NCBI RefSeq assembly: GCF_008017835.1
Contig: NZ_VRLT01000029.1
Span: forward strand, 1 to 64,000
Reading direction: 5' to 3'
Source of the DNA: Mesonia sp. HuA40
GTDB taxonomy: Bacteria; Bacteroidota; Bacteroidia; Flavobacteriales; Flavobacteriaceae
DNA: 64,000 bases
The position numbers were made by a program, and so were the translations under genes. A model generated the notes under the pieces. The model was not told the DNA's origin. It saw nothing but the letters and a program-made list of their open reading frames with translations, and did no database searches. This document shows positions 52,343 to 60,922 of the stretch, piece after piece (position 1 is the first letter of the stretch; each line of letters starts with the position of its first letter).

Positions 52343-54400
52343 CTACGCAATAGTGCTACCGTTGTTAACTTGAGCTTCATCTGGATTTACAAAAACCAGT
52401 TCGCCCTGTGCATTTTCGGTCATTAAAATCATTCCCTCGCTCAGCGTACCGCGTAATTTTCTAGGCGCTAGATTTACCAAAACCGTTACTTGTTTTCCTA
52501 CCACCTCTTCTGGAGAGAAATGTTCTGCAATACCAGAAACAATGGTGCGGGTATCAAGCCCAGTGTCTACCTTTAATACCAACAGCTTTTTAGTTTTTGG
52601 CATCTTCTCTGCGCTCACAATGGTTCCCACTCGTAGATCTATTTTTGTGAAATCTTCAAAGGTAGCCGTTTCTTTTTGCTCCTCTACACTTTTTTGCTCG
52701 GCTTCATTCATTTTTTTGGTATTCTCTAATTTCTCTAGTTGTTTAGCTATGGCGTCATCTTCAATTTTCTCAAATAAAAGACTAGCTTTACCAATAACAT
52801 GTTGGGGCGCTAGTAACGCTTCCGCGGAAGCGATTTGCGGCCAAGAAATATCCTTTTTTAAATTTAAAATGTTCGATAGCTTTTTGGCGGTAAATGGTAA
52901 AAATGGCTGACAAATACTAGAAAGGGCTGCAGCGACCTGCAATGCTACATACATTACCGTTTTTGTTCTAGCCTCATCGGTTTTAATGGTTTTCCAAGGT
53001 TCTTCATCGGCCAAATATTTATTTCCTAAACGAGCCACATTCATCATTTCGGCTTGAGCTTCTCTAAATCTATATTTTTCTATAGAGCTCGCAATAACCG
53101 CAGGATAAGCGCGTAACTCGGCCAATATATTTTCATCGATTTCATTTAACTGCCCAGGCTCAGGCACCTCTGCATCATAGTACTTATGAGTTAACACCAC
53201 TACCCGGTTGATGAAATTACCTAAAATAGCTACCAATTCACTGTTATTGCGCTGCTGAAAATCTTTCCAAGTAAAATCGTTATCCTTGGTTTCTGGCGCA
53301 TTAGCTGTGAGCACATAGCGCAAAACATCTTCTTTACCCGGAAAATCTTCTAGGTATTCATGCAACCACACTGCCCAATTTTTAGAGGTAGAAAGCTTGT
53401 TGCCTTCTAGGTTTAAAAATTCATTGGCAGGAACGTTATCGGGAAGTATATAACTTCCTTCGGCTTTAAGCATGCTTGGAAAAATGATACAGTGAAAAAC
53501 AATATTGTCTTTTCCTATAAAATGAACCAGCTTGGTATCTTGATCTTTCCAGTAAGGCTCCCAGTCTTTGTTTTCTCTGGCCGCCCATTCTTTTGTAGCC
53601 GAAATGTAACCAATAGGAGCATCAAACCATACATATAGCACTTTTCCTTCTCCTCCGGCAACGGGAACAGGAATTCCCCAATCTAAATCTCGGGTAACCG
53701 CTCTTGGTCGAAGACCATCGTCTATCCAAGACTTACACTGCCCATAAACATTGGGTTTCCAGTCTTTTTTATGACTATCTAGAATCCATTCTTTTAGCCA
53801 AGGCTCGTATTGATCTAATGGTAAAAACCAATGTTTGGTTTCTTTAAGCACAGGAACGTTACCGGTAATGGCCGATTTAGGGTTGATTAAATCGGTTGCG
53901 TTGTGTGAAGTTCCGCATTTCTCACACTGGTCGCCATAACTTTCTTCGTTTCCACATTTAGGGCAGGTTCCTATGACAAAACGATCGGCTAAAAATTGTT
54001 GCGCTTCATCATCATACAACTGTTGGGTAACTTCCTCGATAAACTTTCCTTCTTTATAAAGTTTTTCAAAAAAAGCAGCGGCGGTTTCGTGATGTATTTT
54101 GGACGAGGTACGGGAATAATTATCAAATGCAATTCCAAAATCTTGAAAAGATTTTCTTATGATGCCATCGTATTTATCGACCACGTCTTGCGGACTTACG
54201 CCTTCTTTTTTGGCTTTTATGGTAATGGGCACACCGTGTTCATCGCTACCACAAACAAACACCACGTCTTCACCCTGCATTTTAAGGTAACGCGCATAAA
54301 TATCTGCGGGAACATAAACGCCAGCCAAATGACCTATATGAATAGGACCGTTGGTATAGGGCAAAGCTGCGGTAATGGTATATCTTTTGGGTGTGCTCAT
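52343..54400 (-). CDS. metG: Methionyl-tRNA synthetase
   Basis: A 685-residue class I synthetase. HIGH motif [10 protein letters not shown] (about 18-27), a zinc knuckle [18 protein letters not shown] (about 145-162), KLSTSKNW for KMSKS (about 337-344) and a C-terminal OB-fold tRNA-binding domain (about 580-685, [21 protein letters not shown]). A palindromic repeat at 52809-52838 encodes ASAEALLA in the linker before that domain. Divergent from a lipoprotein gene. Confidence 0.97.
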   Translation of the reverse strand: MSTPKRYTITAALPYTNGPIHIGHLAGVYVPADIYARYLKMQGEDVVFVCGSDEHGVPITIKAKKEGVSPQDVVDKYDGIIRKSFQDFGIAFDNYSRTSSKIHHETAAAFFEKLYKEGKFIEEVTQQLYDDEAQQFLADRFVIGTCPKCGNEESYGDQCEKCGTSHNATDLINPKSAITGNVPVLKETKHWFLPLDQYEPWLKEWILDSHKKDWKPNVYGQCKSWIDDGLRPRAVTRDLDWGIPVPVAGGEGKVLYVWFDAPIGYISATKEWAARENKDWEPYWKDQDTKLVHFIGKDNIVFHCIIFPSMLKAEGSYILPDNVPANEFLNLEGNKLSTSKNWAVWLHEYLEDFPGKEDVLRYVLTANAPETKDNDFTWKDFQQRNNSELVAILGNFINRVVVLTHKYYDAEVPEPGQLNEIDENILAELRAYPAVIASSIEKYRFREAQAEMMNVARLGNKYLADEEPWKTIKTDEARTKTVMYVALQVAAALSSICQPFLPFTAKKLSNILNLKKDISWPQIASAEALLAPQHVIGKASLLFEKIEDDAIAKQLEKLENTKKMNEAEQKSVEEQKETATFEDFTKIDLRVGTIVSAEKMPKTKKLLVLKVDTGLDTRTIVSGIAEHFSPEEVVGKQVTVLVNLAPRKLRGTLSEGMILMTENAQGELVFVNPDEAQVNNGSTIA
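52809..52838. repeat. Dispersed palindromic repeat, copy B, inside metG
   Basis: CGCTTCCGCGGAAGCG (52817-52832) is a perfect 16-bp palindrome; with flanks it matches copy A at 30657-30685. It is read in frame within metG, in a poorly conserved linker, so insertion was tolerated. Confidence 0.65.
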
Positions 54401-54420
54401 AGTCTACTTAAATTTAGCTG

Positions 54421-54428
54421 CAAAGGTA
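54421..54428 (-). promoter_or_regulatory. -7 box of metG
   Basis: TACCTTTG on the minus strand fits TAnnTTTG and lies 20 bases before the metG ATG. TTA, not TTG, is found 19 bases upstream of it. Confidence 0.55.
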
Positions 54429-54556
54429 CATAAAGCGAATTGTATTCTAAATTACATTGTTTATAAAATAAAAAAACTATGAAGAATGTTTTAAAAAGTA
54501 TATATTTATGCGAATAAGTTATATATTTACGCCATTAATAATAACTTAATAGAATT

Positions 54557-55144
54557 ATGAAAAAAATTAATTTTTTACTGTTAATTTTCTGTGTTAGCTT
54601 TGGTTTAATTTCGTGTAGTAACGATGATGACGGGGCTTCTACTAGCGACCGTATGATTGTTGACGGCACCTCTTACGAATTAGAAAGTGCCGTTATTTCA
54701 AATTATGGTAGCTTTGGTGGAGTTAATAAATTAGACCTCACACTTGTGTCTTCAGATCTAATTAAAATTGCTGGTGAATACTTCCCTGAACAAGAAAAAG
54801 TATCTGGGCTTTATTTTGAGCTGTACACCGAAGTTGCAGACCAGCTGCCTTTGGGCACGTACACCTACAATGATAACGAAACGGCGGGTACTTTCTCTGC
54901 TGATTCAATGTTATTAATCAATACTAATTGGGCCAATGAAGATGATGCTGAATATATAGGTTCTTTAGCCTCAGGAACTATTGAAGTTTTAAAAAACGGA
55001 CCAACTGAATATGAGTTCACTTTTGACGTGACCACTACAGATGGTAAAAAAGTTACCGGGTATTTTAAAGATAATGATGTTTACCTAGAGGATGATTCTT
55101 GGGATAGACCTTCGGCAGAAAAACAAAAAGGATTTTTCAACTAG
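54557..55144 (+). CDS. Small lipoprotein, hypothetical
   Basis: A 195-residue lipoprotein (lipobox LISC, Cys21; then SNDDDG). Body has alternating strands with MIVDGTSYELESAVISNYG, LPLGTYTYND and EYEFTFDVTTTDGKKVTGYF, a pattern common in small Bacteroidota surface lipoproteins. A C-terminal segment is charged. No function is recognised. No gene is near on the same strand for 200 bases. Confidence 0.8.
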   Translation: MKKINFLLLIFCVSFGLISCSNDDDGASTSDRMIVDGTSYELESAVISNYGSFGGVNKLDLTLVSSDLIKIAGEYFPEQEKVSGLYFELYTEVADQLPLGTYTYNDNETAGTFSADSMLLINTNWANEDDAEYIGSLASGTIEVLKNGPTEYEFTFDVTTTDGKKVTGYFKDNDVYLEDDSWDRPSAEKQKGFFN

Positions 55145-55350
55145 ATTTAAATGAAATTGGTAGCCATTTGAACACCGAACAGCGCAATTTAAAGAGCATC
55201 CGACTTACGGAATTTGAAAGAAAAAACGTAAATTGACTCTCTGAAAGTGATGAATGAAAGCCGACAGGTCTAAAGTGGATAGTCCACGAACTAAACTATA
55301 ATGACCTTAAACTTATAGCGTTTAGATTTTTAACACTAAATAAAAACAAA
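55145..55350. other. Unexplained region with short inverted repeats
   Basis: This 206-base stretch has no ORF of note but several paired segments: CAATTTA/TAAATTG (55185-55191 with 55229-55235), TCCG/CGGA around 55199-55211, GTGGA/TCCAC (55275-55279 with 55283-55287) and GGTC/GACC (55267-55270 with 55303-55306). It may be a leader of the following gene or a remnant of a mobile element; I could not match it to a known class. Confidence 0.35.
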
Positions 55351-55671
55351 ATGAAAAATGTATTTTTTGCTTTAGCTTTTATGCTAATTGGTTCTTTAAG
55401 TTTTGCATCTACCAATGTTGAGAGCAATCTAGATGTGAATTCAGAAAACGTTACTGAATTATTAAGTACCGAATTTAATAATTCTTTGATTTTTACTGAA
55501 AATTTTACTTCCGAAAAATCAGTTGTTGATTTTGGTGAGTTAGGATGCTTGGTGGAAGTTACAATTTATGTGAACGGTGAATATTGGGGTAGCTTTTCTA
55601 CTTGGCACGCTGATGGATGCGGTGCCGCATTAAGAAGTGCAGCAGATATACTTGACCAATTAGGATTCTAA
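55351..55671 (+). CDS. Small secreted two-cysteine protein
   Basis: A 106-residue precursor with a signal peptide (MKNVFFALAFMLIGSLSFA, 1-19). The mature part of about 87 residues is acidic, then carries Cys66 and Cys90 in a strand-rich end (LVEVTIYVNGEYWGSFSTWHADGCG), ready for one disulfide in the periplasm or outside. It is followed by a 13-bp hairpin and the GLPGLI and receptor genes. I do not recognise a family. A secreted peptide effector or ligand is one inference; a plain periplasmic protein is equally possible. Confidence 0.75.
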   Translation: MKNVFFALAFMLIGSLSFASTNVESNLDVNSENVTELLSTEFNNSLIFTENFTSEKSVVDFGELGCLVEVTIYVNGEYWGSFSTWHADGCGAALRSAADILDQLGF

Positions 55672-55686
55672 AGCAATTTACTAACT

Positions 55687-55717
55687 AACCCTAAAGCTTG
55701 TTCAAAGCTTTAGGGTT
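55687..55717 (+). terminator. Strong intra-operon hairpin
   Basis: A perfect 13-bp stem (55687-55699 with 55705-55717, loop 5) lies between the small protein gene and the GLPGLI gene. The following sequence is TAATATT, not a real T-run, so it may act as a leaky terminator or as a stem that protects the first gene's transcript. Confidence 0.65.
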
Positions 55718-55731
55718 TAATATTAAAAATT

Positions 55732-56529
55732 ATGAGACTTACATTATTATTTATTATACTACTTTTTCAGTTACCATTAGTAGCTCAAGAAGAAAAAGAC
55801 TCAACAGATTTCTTGAAAGTAGAATATAAATTTTTTAGAAAATTAACTGAAAGAAGTTTGCCGATAAATGAAATACATTCTCTAAAAAATTATAATTCAG
55901 TTTTGTCAATTTACCAAAAAGAGACAGAAAGTGAATATTTAAAGAATCAAGCCAATGCGGATAGCTACGATGTTACGGCTAATTTTGGTGTGGATGGTTC
56001 TGAAAAAATAATAACATTAAAAGATTTTATAAATGACACCATAATGTCAATTTATCCTGTAATTAGAAAATATAAAAAAGTAGGAGAAAAAATTCCAGAA
56101 ATTGATTGGAAACTAGAAACAGAAACTAAAGAGATTTTAGGTTATAATTGCAAAAAAGCAACTACAAACTATAGAGGTAGAAACTATATTGCCTATTACA
56201 CAACTGAAATACCTTTTTATGATGGACCTTTTAAGTTTAGTGGATTGCCTGGACTAATTCTTTCAGTATCCGAAGAAAATAATAAAGTATCATTTGAAGC
56301 TGTATACATCGAGAGGTCAAAAACTTTGAATGTTATTGAAAACCCTATAAACAAAGAAAAATTAATAAGTTGGAAAGAATATAAAACCGAATATCAGAAA
56401 GCATTTGACAGATTTGGTAAATTTGTTAATAGTAAAATATCTGAAAATAATGACGCAGAAATAAATGTTTCGTTTCCAAGTAAAAATAATTATCCACCAA
56501 CAATTGAAGTATTAGAATTTAATGATTAG
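55732..56529 (+). CDS. GLPGLI family protein
   Basis: A 265-residue protein with signal peptide (ending PLVAQ) and the name-giving motif at residues 171-176, within FKFSGLPGLILSVSE. ILGYNCKKATTNYRGRNYIAYYTTEIPF upstream is also typical. The family is restricted to Bacteroidota, periplasmic, of unknown function and frequently beside TonB-type receptors, as here. Its stop overlaps the receptor start by 8 bases. Confidence 0.93.
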   Translation: MRLTLLFIILLFQLPLVAQEEKDSTDFLKVEYKFFRKLTERSLPINEIHSLKNYNSVLSIYQKETESEYLKNQANADSYDVTANFGVDGSEKIITLKDFINDTIMSIYPVIRKYKKVGEKIPEIDWKLETETKEILGYNCKKATTNYRGRNYIAYYTTEIPFYDGPFKFSGLPGLILSVSEENNKVSFEAVYIERSKTLNVIENPINKEKLISWKEYKTEYQKAFDRFGKFVNSKISENNDAEINVSFPSKNNYPPTIEVLEFND

Positions 56530-59170
56530 ATTAAAATGTATTATTTGTTTATTCATTTTCATAATCTGTTTTAAGTCCTATTCTCAAACCATAAAAGGAA
56601 CAGTATATTCAGAAGATAATAAACCTTTAACTGCTTCAATTCTTTTCAAGGAATACTCTAACTTACAAAGTGTTAAAGATTTTGCTATTGTAAGAAATGG
56701 TATTTTTCAAAAAAAGTTAAAACAAGATTACGAGAAGCTATTTATTGAGGTAAAAGCCGAAGGCTATTATAAACAAACCTTAACTATTGATAAACCAAAG
56801 AAAGAAAAAAGCTATTCATTTGATTTTGTTTTAATCAAAATGCAAGAATATGAACTTGAAGAGGTTGTAGTGGTAGGAAAAAAAAGACGTTTTGAAGTTA
56901 AGGAAGATACCATTTCTTTTAATGTTTCACGATATGTTGATGGTAGCGAAAGAAAAATAGAAGAGGTCATAAGTAAATTACCAGGTGTTGAACTTAATGA
57001 GCAAACTGGCGAGATAAAATATAAAGGAAAATCTATTGAGACCGTTACTTTAGACGGTGATAATTTATTCGGTTTTAACTACACTTTAGGAACAAAAAAC
57101 ATAAATGTAGATATGGTGGAACAAATAGAAGCCATAGATAATTATGCAGAAAACCCACTTTTAAAAGGAATAGAGCAAGGTGGTAAAGTTTCTTTAAATT
57201 TAAAACTCAAAAAAGGTAAAGTAGATGTTTCGGGTAATTTAGACTTTGGTAGTGGGTGGTTTGATGATGGCGACCAAGCTTTTAATTTGAGTTCAAATAT
57301 TTTAGGTATAACCAAAACCTATAAATCTTTTGCAACTTTATCTTATAATAATGTTGGGGTAAACCAGACACCATTTGATTATTTTGGTTTTAGTTTTAAT
57401 GTTGAACAGCAAAAAGAACAAAACTATTTTGCGGAAAAAATAGTACCCGAAACTCGTTTTTCAAATTTGTTAGAAGATAGAAGGGCCAATATAAACAATC
57501 AGTTTTTTGGCAACTACAATGCTATTTTTAAACTAAATCCAAAATTAAGTGTTAAAACAAATTTGTATTATTTGCAAGATAGAATAAGCACAAATCAACT
57601 GTTTCAAAACGATTTTAAAATAAATAATGATTTTTTTACAACAACTGACAATACTTTCATTACCAAAAAACCCCAACAATATCGTGGTGATGTGGAAGTC
57701 AAATACAATACCTCTAAAACATCATTATTGGAATATAATTTAAGACTAAGACAAGAAAATATAGAAACACCGACAACGGTAATTCAAAACCAAACTGATG
57801 AGTTTTCCTCCTTTTTAAACACAGAAGATTTTTATTTTAAACAAGATTTACTTTGGACAAAAAAGCTTTCTGATAAAAAAGCCTTACAAGTTTCATTATT
57901 TCATTCATTTAATGATTTGCCACAAACTTTTAGCATAACACCATCGCTTTTTGATGAAGATGCTTTAATGGACACACAAGATAGTGAGTTTAAAAGGACA
58001 TTTTTAGAAGGAAAAGCAACTTATCTTGGGTCAGGAAAAAGAGATAAATATACCTTTACTTTAGGGGCAAATTTAAATTACTCACCATTTCTTTCAAGAC
58101 TCTATAATTCAGAAGAAATCATTTCAGAAAATAACTTTGATTACACTCAAAATAACATTTTCAATACAGGCGTATATAATTTTAATCGGGGAAAATGGCA
58201 AATTTCGCCGTCTTATTCTTTGAGAGTTTTAAATCAAAATTTAGAACAAAATCTTCAAAATAACGAACAAAGCCAAAATGATTTCATTATTGAACCTGCT
58301 TTAAACTTAAAATACAAATTGAATTCAGTTTCCTTTTTGTCTGGTAACTTAGGTTATAACCAAAATACAAATGCCGAACAGTTTTTTTTCTTAAACCAAG
58401 TATTGATTAACAACCGAACTACCATCAGTAATTTACCAAGTTTAGAATTACAAATTAGTCAAAGATATAGTTTGTTATATTTTAATAATGATTTGTATAA
58501 TCAGTTTCAACTAAATGCAAATGTAAATTATCAAAAATCAACGGGTAACTTTTTCACCAATCAAAACATCACAGCAACTACTACCCAAATAGAATATTTC
58601 TTTTTACCTCAAGACAACAGCAGTTGGAATATAAATATGCAAGTTTCAAAATATATTCCATTTATTGAGTCTACACTTAAATTGACAAGTAATTATATCT
58701 TATCTAACTTTAGAAATATTGTAAATAATTCAGATTTACGACAAAATGAAAACCAATTTTTAAGCAACTCATTTTTTTGGAAAACCGCTTTTGAAATACC
58801 TGTGAATTTTGAAAATACTTTTAGTTATCGATATTCTAATTCAAAAAGTGAAAACCAATTAGCTTTCATTAATAAATCTTGGCAAAATACTTTCAAAATA
58901 ATATTAAAACCCAATAGAAAATGGTTTGTAATATTGTCATCGGATTATTATTTACCAAACACCAAACAATCTGATGAGCAATTTTTCTTTTTAGATGCTA
59001 CATTAAGGCATAGACCTAAAAGCAAAAAATGGGGAGCGAGTTTTACGATGCGAAATATTACCAATGAGAATAATTTTGAACAGGTGCAAACATCAGATAT
59101 CTCAACAACAATTTTTAGAAGTAACTTATTGCCCCGCTATTTTTTATTGAATCTATCGTGGAATTTTTAA
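56522..59170 (+). CDS. TonB-dependent receptor-like outer-membrane protein
   Basis: An 882-residue protein with signal peptide (ending KSYSQ), a carboxypeptidase-regulatory-like N-domain (about 22-110), a plug-like domain (about 115-215: EEVVVVGKKRRFEVKEDTISFNVSRY, VISKLPGVELNEQTGEIKYKGK, VTLDGDNLFGFNY) and a long barrel ending RYFLLNLSWNF. It lacks an SusD-like partner; the GLPGLI gene is its coupled neighbour. AT content and Asn/Lys/Phe richness exceed those of neighbouring genes, suggesting separate ancestry. Confidence 0.88.
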   Translation: MIRLKCIICLFIFIICFKSYSQTIKGTVYSEDNKPLTASILFKEYSNLQSVKDFAIVRNGIFQKKLKQDYEKLFIEVKAEGYYKQTLTIDKPKKEKSYSFDFVLIKMQEYELEEVVVVGKKRRFEVKEDTISFNVSRYVDGSERKIEEVISKLPGVELNEQTGEIKYKGKSIETVTLDGDNLFGFNYTLGTKNINVDMVEQIEAIDNYAENPLLKGIEQGGKVSLNLKLKKGKVDVSGNLDFGSGWFDDGDQAFNLSSNILGITKTYKSFATLSYNNVGVNQTPFDYFGFSFNVEQQKEQNYFAEKIVPETRFSNLLEDRRANINNQFFGNYNAIFKLNPKLSVKTNLYYLQDRISTNQLFQNDFKINNDFFTTTDNTFITKKPQQYRGDVEVKYNTSKTSLLEYNLRLRQENIETPTTVIQNQTDEFSSFLNTEDFYFKQDLLWTKKLSDKKALQVSLFHSFNDLPQTFSITPSLFDEDALMDTQDSEFKRTFLEGKATYLGSGKRDKYTFTLGANLNYSPFLSRLYNSEEIISENNFDYTQNNIFNTGVYNFNRGKWQISPSYSLRVLNQNLEQNLQNNEQSQNDFIIEPALNLKYKLNSVSFLSGNLGYNQNTNAEQFFFLNQVLINNRTTISNLPSLELQISQRYSLLYFNNDLYNQFQLNANVNYQKSTGNFFTNQNITATTTQIEYFFLPQDNSSWNINMQVSKYIPFIESTLKLTSNYILSNFRNIVNNSDLRQNENQFLSNSFFWKTAFEIPVNFENTFSYRYSNSKSENQLAFINKSWQNTFKIILKPNRKWFVILSSDYYLPNTKQSDEQFFFLDATLRHRPKSKKWGASFTMRNITNENNFEQVQTSDISTTIFRSNLLPRYFLLNLSWNF

Positions 59171-59189
59171 TTGAATAAAAAGCACACAC

Positions 59190-59225
59190 AATCCCTTAGC
59201 TTGTAAAGTTGAGGGATTTTTTTAT
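59190..59225 (+). terminator. Terminator of the GLPGLI-receptor operon
   Basis: Arms 59190-59202 and 59206-59218 form a 13-bp stem with two G-U pairs, followed by a T-run to 59225. Confidence 0.92.
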
Positions 59226-59251
59226 CTTACAACTCCAATTAATTTCATATT

Positions 59252-60148
59252 ATGAAGATTCCTAAGGCTTTAAAAAAAGGAGACCGCGTTGCCATAATTG
59301 CTACTGCTAGAAAAGTTAATCCAGAAGACTTAAATCCCGCTTTACGTTTATTAGAATCTTGGGAGCTCGTTCCGGTTTTAGGCAGCAGTATCGGGTTATC
59401 AAGTCACCAATTTGCTGGTACAGATGAGCAACGTGCTCAAGATCTTCAAAAACAACTTAACGATCCAAAAGTACGAGCTATCTGGTGCGCCAAGGGCGGT
59501 TATGGTACTGTACGTATTTTAGATTTAGTAGATTTTACAGCTTTTCAACAAGATCCTAAATGGCTGATAGGTTATAGCGATATAACTGCATTACATAGCC
59601 ATTTAAATAAACTTAAGGTTGCGAGCCTTCACGCTCAAATTTGTCTTGGCATAGAAACAAAAACACCTAATACACAAGCCTCTTTAAAGCAATTGCTTTT
59701 CGCAAAAAATTGGTGCTACACATTTAAAGGTCATAGCCAGAATAAACCAGGTACGGCAAAGGGTATTTTGGTAGGCGGTAATCTTTCGGTTTTGTTTTCG
59801 CTAATAGGCAGTCGCAGCGACTTAGATTTACAACATAAGATTTTGTTTATCGAGGACTTAGATGAGTATTTGTACCATATTGACAGGATGCTACAAAATT
59901 TAAAACGCAACGGGTGGTTCAATAAAATTAGCGGCCTCATTGTAGGAGGTATGAGCGATATGAATGACAATACAATTCCTTTTGGTCAAAGTGCTTTAGA
60001 AATTATTCAAGAAGCCGTAGCCCCTTATGATTTTCCTGTGGCTTACAATTTTCCCGCAGGGCACCTTGAAGAAAATCAAGCTATAGCCTTAGGTAAAAAA
60101 GTGCAACTCGATGTTTCACATAACCAAAGTGAACTAAAATACATTTAA
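59252..60148 (+). CDS. LD-carboxypeptidase (peptidase S66)
   Basis: A 298-residue serine peptidase that removes the terminal D-alanine from murein tetrapeptides during recycling. Catalytic Ser lies in WLIGYSDITALH (about 104-115), Glu in LFIEDLDEYLYHIDRML and His in FPAGHLEEN. N-terminal KKGDRVAIIATA is typical. Length is normal. It stands alone before sdhC. Confidence 0.94.
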   Translation: MKIPKALKKGDRVAIIATARKVNPEDLNPALRLLESWELVPVLGSSIGLSSHQFAGTDEQRAQDLQKQLNDPKVRAIWCAKGGYGTVRILDLVDFTAFQQDPKWLIGYSDITALHSHLNKLKVASLHAQICLGIETKTPNTQASLKQLLFAKNWCYTFKGHSQNKPGTAKGILVGGNLSVLFSLIGSRSDLDLQHKILFIEDLDEYLYHIDRMLQNLKRNGWFNKISGLIVGGMSDMNDNTIPFGQSALEIIQEAVAPYDFPVAYNFPAGHLEENQAIALGKKVQLDVSHNQSELKYI

Positions 60149-60255
60149 AACAACAGGGAAAAACTGATAATTATCAAACTTTAGCAATTGTAAAAACAAA
60201 AGTTGAGGAATAATCAATTGAAAACTGTATTTTAGAAACTTCTAATTGTCTCAGT

Positions 60256-60921
60256 ATGCTTGGGTTTTCCTCTACCATCTCTAGAAAATACTTAATGGCC
60301 ATTACTGGTCTTTTTCTTTGTCTATTTCTGGTAATTCATTTACTAGGAAATTTTCAGCTTTTGCTTCCTGAAGATGAAGCTCAATTACAATATAATGCAT
60401 ACAGTGCCTTTTTATCGGGAAATATCCTGGTTAAAATAATCGCTTACGTACTTTACATCAGTATCATACTGCATAGCATCGACGCTATTTATCTTAGTTT
60501 TAAATCCCGAAAAAGTAAAAAGACTAGGTACCGTTATGATGCTCGTAAAAGAGCCAGTAAGTGGTATTCAAGGCAAATGATGCTTTTAGGAGTAATATTA
60601 TTTGCTTTTTTAGTCATTCATTTTTATGACTTTTGGTATCCGTTTAAATTTGGTGAACTGCCGCTTGACCAACAAGGCAACAAAGATTTGTACCAATTGG
60701 TTATAGCATCCTTTCAGAACATAGGCTATGTGGGTTGGTATAGTGTAGCTATTTTAGCCTTGTTTTTTCACCTTTTGCATGGTTTCTTTAGCGCTTTTCG
60801 CAGCCTAGGGCTTTACCATCCTTATTATGCGCAAATAATAAAGCTAATTGGTGTAATTTTTTCTTTACTGATGTGTATAGGGTATCTAGGCATACCGATT
60901 TATATTTTTATCTCTCGTTAA
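60256..60921 (+). CDS. sdhC: Succinate dehydrogenase cytochrome b subunit
   Basis: A 221-residue five-helix diheme cytochrome b of the single-subunit (type B) anchor, as in Bacteroidota. Haem-ligand histidines are expected among [26 protein letters not shown] and [10 protein letters not shown], all visible in helices. It passes electrons between SdhB and menaquinone. One base separates it from sdhA. Confidence 0.95.
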   Translation: MLGFSSTISRKYLMAITGLFLCLFLVIHLLGNFQLLLPEDEAQLQYNAYSAFLSGNILVKIIAYVLYISIILHSIDAIYLSFKSRKSKKTRYRYDARKRASKWYSRQMMLLGVILFAFLVIHFYDFWYPFKFGELPLDQQGNKDLYQLVIASFQNIGYVGWYSVAILALFFHLLHGFFSAFRSLGLYHPYYAQIIKLIGVIFSLLMCIGYLGIPIYIFISR

Positions 60922-60922
60922 T

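Noticed and set aside
53996-54433. 145-codon plus-strand frame over the 5' end of metG
   Set aside because: Antisense shadow of metG, including the HIGH region; no start context of its own.
55248-55258. TGATGA..GAAA as a hammerhead ribozyme core
   Set aside because: Only two bases lie between the two core boxes, so stem II cannot form, and no matching stems I and III are seen.
55145-55350. Group II intron remnant
   Set aside because: No GUGYG-like 5' end, no domain V stem and no reverse-transcriptase fragment could be recognised.
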